NCBI GenBank assembly: GCA_022563135.1
Contig: JADFNZ010000008.1
Location: 1 to 17,854, forward strand
Source of the DNA: Chloroflexota bacterium
Lineage (GTDB): Bacteria; Chloroflexota; Dehalococcoidia; DSTF01; RBG-16-68-14
Direction of reading: 5' to 3'
DNA length: 17,854 bases
Position 1 is the stretch's first letter. Each line of letters starts with the position of its first letter. Shown one piece after another: positions 14,039 to 17,854 of the stretch. The position numbers and the translations under genes were made by a program. The notes under the pieces were generated by a model that saw only the letters and a list, made by a program, of their open reading frames with translations, did no database searches and was not told the origin of the DNA.

Positions 14039-15397
14039 TTACTCTGCGACAGCCGTCGCGGCCTCTCGGGCCGCGGTCGCCGGGGCCGCTAACTGCCGTT
14101 CGACCAGGTCCGCCACCTGGAGCGCGGAGGCCAGGCTGATGTCGGTGAGGTTGTAGGGAAGATCGCGGGCGTCGCCGGCGAAGAAGAGGTTGGCGGTGGT
14201 CTGGGCCTTGGCGGGCACGCGGGCCGCGCCTTGTTGGTCGGGCGTCTGGCGCACCGCGGTCACCCGCGCACGTGGGAGCCGCCGCGCGACAACCACGGAC
14301 TCGCGCCAGCCCGCGAAGTGGCGGTCCAGTCCTCGCTCCAGCTCGTCCTGCCGCCGCTCCTGGAGCCAGTCGTCGTCTGCCTCCTCCGGTGAGAGGTAGG
14401 CCATGGCGTGGAGGAGCTGGCCGCCCTCCGGCGCTAAGTCAGGCGTGACCTCGGAATGGAGGCTGAAGTAGAGGTCGTACGGGACGTCGAAGATGAAGGT
14501 TGCGTCCGTCCGCAGCCGCCGCGAGAAGCCGAGGTCCATGCAGAGCGCCCGCACGTCGCGCAGGCCGTGCCATCGCTCCAGCTCCTGGCGCAGAGGCGAG
14601 TCGGGCTCCGCCAGCCCCGGCGCCTCCTGAGGCGGGATGGTGAGCACGAAGGCGTCGGCCTCGAACCGGCGGTCCCCGGCGAGTATCGCCACAGCGCGGC
14701 CGCCTTCGATCAGGAGGCGCGATGCGGCCGTGCCGGTCGCGATCTCGCCGCCGCGCTCGCGCAGCGCTGAGGCGAACGCCTCGTACATCATCGACCAGCC
14801 GCCGCTCATGTAGCCGACGTAGTCCTTAACGAACAGCGTTCGCTGGAGATGGCGCAGCATGAATCGGGCGCTCAGGTCGCCGGCCGGCCGCGTGTAGCTG
14901 TTGAGTGTGGCGAGCGCAAGGCCAAAGCGGCGGACGGTGGCATCGCTCGTGCGCCGAGCCAGCCACTCGCCGAAGGTGAGGTCGCCGAGCTTGGCGGGAT
15001 CGCTGTAGCGAAAGCTGAGCAGCAGCGGCAGCAGGCGCAACCGGCTCCGCAGCGGGAAGAGCGGCGTGGTGAGGATGTCCTGCGGCTTCGCGCCGAGCGC
15101 GCCCCAGCGACCGTCCAGGCTCCAGTACGATCGCTTGGGGTCTGGGTAGGGCGCCTCGATCGCGGGCCGGCCCAGCCGCTTCAGAACCTGGGCGAGGAGG
15201 CCGGTGTGCGGCCGGTAGATGGTGTGAGCCCCGTAGTTGAGGGTGAAGCCCTTATCGGTGTACGTGTAGGCGCGGCCGCCGAGCTGGTTGCCCCTCTCCA
15301 GCACGATGACGTGCCGTCCGCTCCTCGCCAGCAGCGCCGCGGTGGCGAGGCCGGCCACGCCCCCACCGATGACGACGACATCGTATCGCTCTGCCAC
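14039..15397 (-). CDS. Phytoene-desaturase/protoporphyrinogen-oxidase-like FAD amine-oxidase family protein
   Basis: The 452-residue protein begins YDVVVIGGGVAGLATAALLARSGRHVIVLERGNQLGGRAYT. This has the dinucleotide-binding GGGVAG (11-16), Glu34 for the ribose, and the GGR flavin motif (40-42). It ends LFFAGDARDLPYNLTDISLASALQVADL, the C-terminal FAD-contact segment of this superfamily. The middle section (FTLNYGAHTIYRPHTGLL, GGWSMMYEAFASALRERGGEI) resembles phytoene-desaturase-like oxidoreductases. Protoporphyrinogen oxidase (HemY) shares this fold, and the heme context makes it worth considering, but no diagnostic feature decides. The GTG at 15397 has an ideal AAGGAG six bases upstream and homology starts there. 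The frame runs upstream to 15499 without homologous residues. The C-terminus is Ala-rich. Confidence 0.85.
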   Translation of the reverse strand: MAERYDVVVIGGGVAGLATAALLARSGRHVIVLERGNQLGGRAYTYTDKGFTLNYGAHTIYRPHTGLLAQVLKRLGRPAIEAPYPDPKRSYWSLDGRWGALGAKPQDILTTPLFPLRSRLRLLPLLLSFRYSDPAKLGDLTFGEWLARRTSDATVRRFGLALATLNSYTRPAGDLSARFMLRHLQRTLFVKDYVGYMSGGWSMMYEAFASALRERGGEIATGTAASRLLIEGGRAVAILAGDRRFEADAFVLTIPPQEAPGLAEPDSPLRQELERWHGLRDVRALCMDLGFSRRLRTDATFIFDVPYDLYFSLHSEVTPDLAPEGGQLLHAMAYLSPEEADDDWLQERRQDELERGLDRHFAGWRESVVVARRLPRARVTAVRQTPDQQGAARVPAKAQTTANLFFAGDARDLPYNLTDISLASALQVADLVERQLAAPATAAREAATAVAE

Positions 15398-15503
15398 CTT
15401 GCGCTCCTTCCCCCTTCCGGTCACCGCAGGCCGCGCGCGCTCCATGATACTGCACGGCCATCGCACCCGCCGTGCCCCGGTGGCTGCAGCCCGCCGCACT
15501 ACG

Positions 15504-15526
15504 TTACCGAATACGGTATACTGTAA
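15504..15526. promoter_or_regulatory. 23-bp interrupted dyad overlapping a TATACT -10 box
   Basis: The sequence is TTAC-N3-ATACGGTAT-N3-GTAA, centred on 15515, with 9 of 11 symmetric pairs complementary. A perfect-looking -10 hexamer TATACT (15517-15522) lies inside it on the + strand, facing the small membrane peptide. On the other strand the dyad sits about 107 bases upstream of the start of the flavoprotein at 15397. This arrangement is that of an operator that could control one or both divergent genes. No -35 match is convincing. A shorter relative of the same sequence occurs at 17068-17086. Confidence 0.5.
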
Positions 15527-15573
15527 TCCCCCGCTTGAGTGCCCCGCAAGCGATGATGCCCCGCCAGGGATGG

Positions 15574-15672
15574 ATGCGCGCGATGGAAGTGAGCATCGGC
15601 GAGGTACTGTACCTCGTTCTGGTGATCGCCGTGGCCTGGTGGGCGTGGAGCGTGCTAAGCGAGCACTTCTAG
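15574..15672 (+). CDS. Small single-pass membrane peptide
   Basis: A 32-residue frame reads MRAMEVSIGEVLYLVLVIAVAWWAWSVLSEHF. Residues from about 10 to 27 form a strongly hydrophobic helix rich in Val, Leu and Trp, followed by a short polar end, as in small membrane proteins. It has no known family that I recognise. The ATG at 15583, nine bases later, is an equally good start. An AGGGA box at 15566-15570 is close to the first ATG and rather far from the second. Support comes from the -10 box and operator-like dyad about 50 bases upstream. The gene ends two bases before the stop of the converging LCP gene. The frame is open further upstream (to 15472) but that part overlaps the promoter and looks non-coding. 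Confidence 0.4.
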   Translation: MRAMEVSIGEVLYLVLVIAVAWWAWSVLSEHF

Positions 15673-15673
15673 G

Positions 15674-16783
15674 CTAGGGGGTCACCCCTGCCGCTCGCAG
15701 CAGCTCCGCGGCCCGCTGGCCCGCTGCATCATCGTCGAACGCCTCGGCGATGATGCGCGCCGTCTCCTCAGGCCGGAGCAGGAGCAGCGCGCCCTGGCAG
15801 CGTGTGCAGGAGACCGCCGCGTCGCCAAGCGAGTGCGTTACGATGCGAGCGGTGCCGATGCGCTTGAGCAGCACGAAGAGGCCCGCGCTCTCCCGTAGGC
15901 TGAGGTCGGTATTCACGGCTTGGCGGTAGGCGTTCCACACGCCCCAGAGCCGCCAGGAGTTCCATGGTGAGGAGAGCTGCGATACCAGCGCCTCCGCGAC
16001 CTGCTGCTGCCGCTTGATCCGCTCGAAGTCGCTAGAGCCCTTGCGGATGCGCCCGTAGGCGACGGCGCGGTATCCGTCCAGGTGCTGCTCCCCCGGCTCG
16101 AAGAGCTGCGGGCGCCGCGTATGGTCGTCGTCGGAGTAGGTGGCATCGCGCAGGGTCTTGCGCACCGTGATGGTGACGCCGCCGGCGTCATCGATGATCT
16201 CCTGCGCGCCCCGCCAGTCGAAGACGATGTACTTGTCGATCTTGATCCCCAGGTTGCGCTCGATCGTCTCGGCCAGCGCGCGCGGGGCACGGCCGTCGTC
16301 GTCGCGCGACCAATTGAAGGAGTAGGCGGCGTTGACCCGTGTTCGCGTGGTGGAGCCGCTGGGCTGCGTGACGGCCATCATCGCGTCGCGCGGGACGCTG
16401 AGGATGGACGCGCGGTTCTTCCCCGGATCGATGCGCAGCAGCAGGATCGAATCGGCGCGGGAGGGGCCGTCTTGGTTCGGGCGGGCGTCGAGGCCCGCGA
16501 TCAGGATCACCATCGGGCGGTCTGGTAGCCCGAAGATCCGTGGCGTGGAGAGGCCGGGGATCGGCACGGTGAGCGAGAGTCCCGCCGCGGAGACCGGCTG
16601 AACGATGGTGAGCAGCGCCAGGAACAGGTAGGCGACGAGCGCGATAGGAAGCGCGAGCCACCAGCGGCGCGGCCTGCGCGCAGGTGGTAGCGGCTCCAGC
16701 GGCGGCGGGCCGGATGACGGGTCGCCGGCCCGCGCGGCGTGCGCGAGGTCGTCAGGATCAGGAGGCGGGGGAAGCTGCGCCAT
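15674..16783 (-). CDS. LytR-CpsA-Psr (LCP) family cell-wall protein
   Basis: LCP proteins transfer glycopolymers onto the cell wall or cell surface from lipid carriers. The 369-residue protein has a Pro-rich cytoplasmic N-terminus, basic residues PARRPRR, one transmembrane helix (about 42-63) and an extracytoplasmic LCP domain. That domain shows ILIAGLD, the conserved SRADSILLLRIDPGKNRASILSVPRD (108-133), VNAAYS (150-155), IDDAGGVTITV, and the family core GEQHLDGYRAVAYGRIRKGSSDFERIKRQQQ (231-261), with its conserved Asp and Arg residues. A GAAGGGG box precedes the ATG. The C-terminal region contains CTRC (Cys326, Cys329), which is uncommon for the family and would lie outside the membrane. 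The gene diverges from the flavoenzyme remnant at 16850. The glycopolymer is unknown. Confidence 0.92.
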   Translation of the reverse strand: MAQLPPPPDPDDLAHAARAGDPSSGPPPLEPLPPARRPRRWWLALPIALVAYLFLALLTIVQPVSAAGLSLTVPIPGLSTPRIFGLPDRPMVILIAGLDARPNQDGPSRADSILLLRIDPGKNRASILSVPRDAMMAVTQPSGSTTRTRVNAAYSFNWSRDDDGRAPRALAETIERNLGIKIDKYIVFDWRGAQEIIDDAGGVTITVRKTLRDATYSDDDHTRRPQLFEPGEQHLDGYRAVAYGRIRKGSSDFERIKRQQQVAEALVSQLSSPWNSWRLWGVWNAYRQAVNTDLSLRESAGLFVLLKRIGTARIVTHSLGDAAVSCTRCQGALLLLRPEETARIIAEAFDDDAAGQRAAELLRAAGVTP

Positions 16784-16849
16784 ACGTCCCCTTCAGCGTA
16801 TTCCGGTGCTGGCGTTGTAGCAAGCGGCTGGATCCGGTTCCGTAGCGGA

Positions 16850-17059
16850 GAATACTTCGGTAAGATCATCGCCGACAAGAAGACCGGCCGCGTCCTCGGC
16901 GCGAACTACATCTGCCACAGCGCGGGCGAGGTGATCCACGAGGTCGCGCTCGCGATGAAGGCGGGCATCCACGCCCGCGAGATCGGCCAGACGATCCACG
17001 CCTACCCGACCATGGCGGAAGGCGTCCGCTGGGCCGCCACGGGCCTCGAATTCGATTAA
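16850..17059 (+). pseudogene. Orphan dimerisation domain of a pyridine nucleotide-disulfide oxidoreductase
   Basis: About 70 residues read EYFGKIIADKKTGRVLGANYICHSAGEVIHEVALAMKAGIHAREIGQTIHAYPTMAEGVRWAATGLEFD, in which bounded segments such as KTGRVLGAN, AGEVIHEVALAMKAG and HAYPTMAE identify the C-terminal dimerisation domain of the mercuric reductase/lipoamide dehydrogenase family. The FAD and NAD(P)H domains and the redox disulfide are absent. Upstream the frame passes through the promoter region of the divergent LCP gene with no homology. The natural stop is retained, so this is the 3' end of a gene whose first five-sixths or so were lost. It is not a copy of the flavoenzyme at 12537-13970, whose tail differs strongly (IYPTFSTSF instead of HAYPTMAE). 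Confidence 0.75.
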
Positions 17060-17067
17060 CGCTCACG

Positions 17068-17086
17068 CGATACGGCACTGTATCCC
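17068..17086. promoter_or_regulatory. Dyad resembling the 15504-15526 operator
   Basis: GATACGGCACTGTATC (17069-17084) is a dyad with flanking C and CC. It matches the sequence at 15508-15530 when four bases are removed from the latter: both read CGA(A)TACGG, then AC, then TGTA(A)TCCC. It lies just after the flavoenzyme remnant and about 7 bp upstream of the -35 region of the next gene. Confidence 0.35.
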
Positions 17087-17090
17087 GGCT

Positions 17091-17120
17091 CTGACGATGA
17101 GCCTTTCGCCGCGCTATACT
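17091..17120 (+). promoter_or_regulatory. Probable promoter of the LLM oxidoreductase gene
   Basis: CTGACG (17091-17096) is followed after 18 bases by TATACT (17115-17120). The predicted start near 17127 leaves a leader of about 35 bases containing GGAGG (17149-17153), seven bases before the ATG at 17161. The -35 element is imperfect. Confidence 0.5.
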
Positions 17121-17160
17121 GCTGCGGGCTGAAGCCACGTTGGTATTTGGAGGCAAGCAG

Positions 17161-17854
17161 ATGAGCCATGAGAAGCGTAAGTACTGGTCCGTGTTGACGC
17201 CGCTGCCGGCGCCGCTCCTCACGCAACAGGCGCAGCAGCTAGAAGCGCTGGGCATGGAGGGCGTCTTCGCGCCGCAGGTCTACGGCCCGCCGTTCGTCCC
17301 GCTCGCAGCCGCGGCGGCCGGTTCGTGCTGGGGCTCGGGCCCAGCGTCAAGGCCTGGAGCGAAGGCTTCTTCGGCATGCCGTACGGCAAGCCGATCGAGC
17401 ACCTGCGCGAGGTGGTCGACATCGTCCGCTCGATCTTCACCAAACTCCACACGGGAGAATTGCGTGAGTACAACGGAAAGTATCATCAGCTAGACTTTCG
17501 GGACTATCAGCCGCTGGGCGAACCGCTGAGGACGGACAGCCCTATCTGGATCGCTGCGCTGCGGGGCCCGCTGCTCCGCTTCGCGGCCGAGGTGGCCGAC
17601 GGCGTTATGGGCCACCCGATCTGGTCGGTCCAATGGGCGACTGAGCGTATGCCGGAGCAGATACAGCTCGGACTGGAGAAGGGCGGCCGCTTACGAGACG
17701 AGATCCAGGTGAACATCTGGCAGTTCGTCGCAATCAACGAGGACCCGGCGGTGGCGGTGGAAGATGCCAAGGCGACCGTTGCGTTCTACGGAGGCGCCGC
17801 CCAGTACGAGGAGCGGGTCCAACAAGCCCTGTCCAAGGAGCCCGGGGTTCTGTC
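17161..17854 (+). pseudogene. LLM-class flavin-dependent oxidoreductase with internal deletion and frameshift (3' partial)
   Basis: From the ATG at 17161 the protein reads MSHEKRKYWSVLTPLPAPLL, then QLEALGMEGVFAPQVYGPPFVPLAAAAA, the start of a luciferase-like (probably F420-dependent) oxidoreductase. The frame then loses homology and stops at 17491-17493. From about 17316 a different frame continues the same family: GRFVLGLGPSVKAWSEGFFG, PIEHLREVVDIVRSI, HTGELREYNGKYHQLDF, SPIWIAALRGPLLRFAAEVADGVMGHPI, and onward to the window edge. In intact relatives roughly 40-50 residues separate PLAAAA from GRFVLG (the T.RI.LGTGV...R.P segment). They are missing here, so a deletion not divisible by three removed them near 17310-17318. 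The junction is a GC-rich GCCGCGGCGGCC run. The ribosome-binding site and promoter still look intact. Confidence 0.82.

Noticed and set aside
16739..16849. Coding function for the frame upstream of the flavoenzyme remnant
   Set aside because: It runs through the start codon and ribosome-binding site of the divergent LCP gene and shows no homology until about residue 38 of the frame.

Overview
The window is high-GC bacterial DNA with tightly packed genes. It is dominated by a tetrapyrrole (heme/siroheme) biosynthesis operon of the C5 (glutamyl-tRNA) type. The fused CobA-HemD, the PAC2-family protein, the small aspartyl-protease-like protein, the mercuric-reductase-like flavoprotein and the LLM flavin-dependent oxidoreductase together resemble Chloroflexota (Dehalococcoidia/SAR202-like or a relative). 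That placement is an inference from gene content and style; no rRNA or other marker is present to prove it. No rRNA, tRNA, CRISPR array or intact insertion sequence was seen. No stretch longer than about 180 bases lacks a gene or gene remnant.

Region 1 (1-1140, + strand). The window opens inside the extremely Gly/Arg/Tyr-rich C-terminal tail of a probable RNA-associated protein. A terminator-like hairpin follows, then dapB (lysine/diaminopimelate pathway).

Region 2 (1141-12527, + strand). A good sigma-70-type promoter (TTGACA-N18-TAAAAT) starts a run of ten closely spaced co-directional genes: a helix-turn-helix regulator with a helical sensor-like C-terminal domain, precorrin-2 dehydrogenase, hemA, hemC, cobA-hemD, an acyl-CoA synthetase, a PAC2 protein, an aspartyl-protease-like protein, hemB and a YggX-like iron-trafficking protein. 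hemL follows after an interruption. HemA, HemL, HemB, HemC and HemD together take glutamyl-tRNA to uroporphyrinogen III. CobA and the precorrin-2 dehydrogenase/ferrochelatase divert it to precorrin-2 and siroheme. The regulator at the head and the YggX-like protein suggest the operon is tied to iron or heme status (inference). Two small genes of visibly lower GC interrupt it: the aspartyl-protease-like gene and a frameshifted GxxExxY gene. The latter is flanked by a 10-bp direct repeat, as if inserted.

Region 3 (12537-16783, mostly - strand). A mercuric-reductase/dihydrolipoamide-dehydrogenase-like flavoprotein converges on hemL. Upstream of it are a phytoene-desaturase/protoporphyrinogen-oxidase-like flavoprotein and a LytR-CpsA-Psr cell-wall protein. 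A tiny + strand membrane peptide lies between the last two, behind a 23-bp operator-like dyad that overlaps a TATACT -10 box.

Region 4 (about 16840-17854, + strand). This is a decay zone. It holds the orphan dimerisation domain of a pyridine nucleotide-disulfide oxidoreductase, then an LLM-family oxidoreductase with an internal deletion and frameshift that runs off the window. A second dyad resembling the one in region 3 lies between them.
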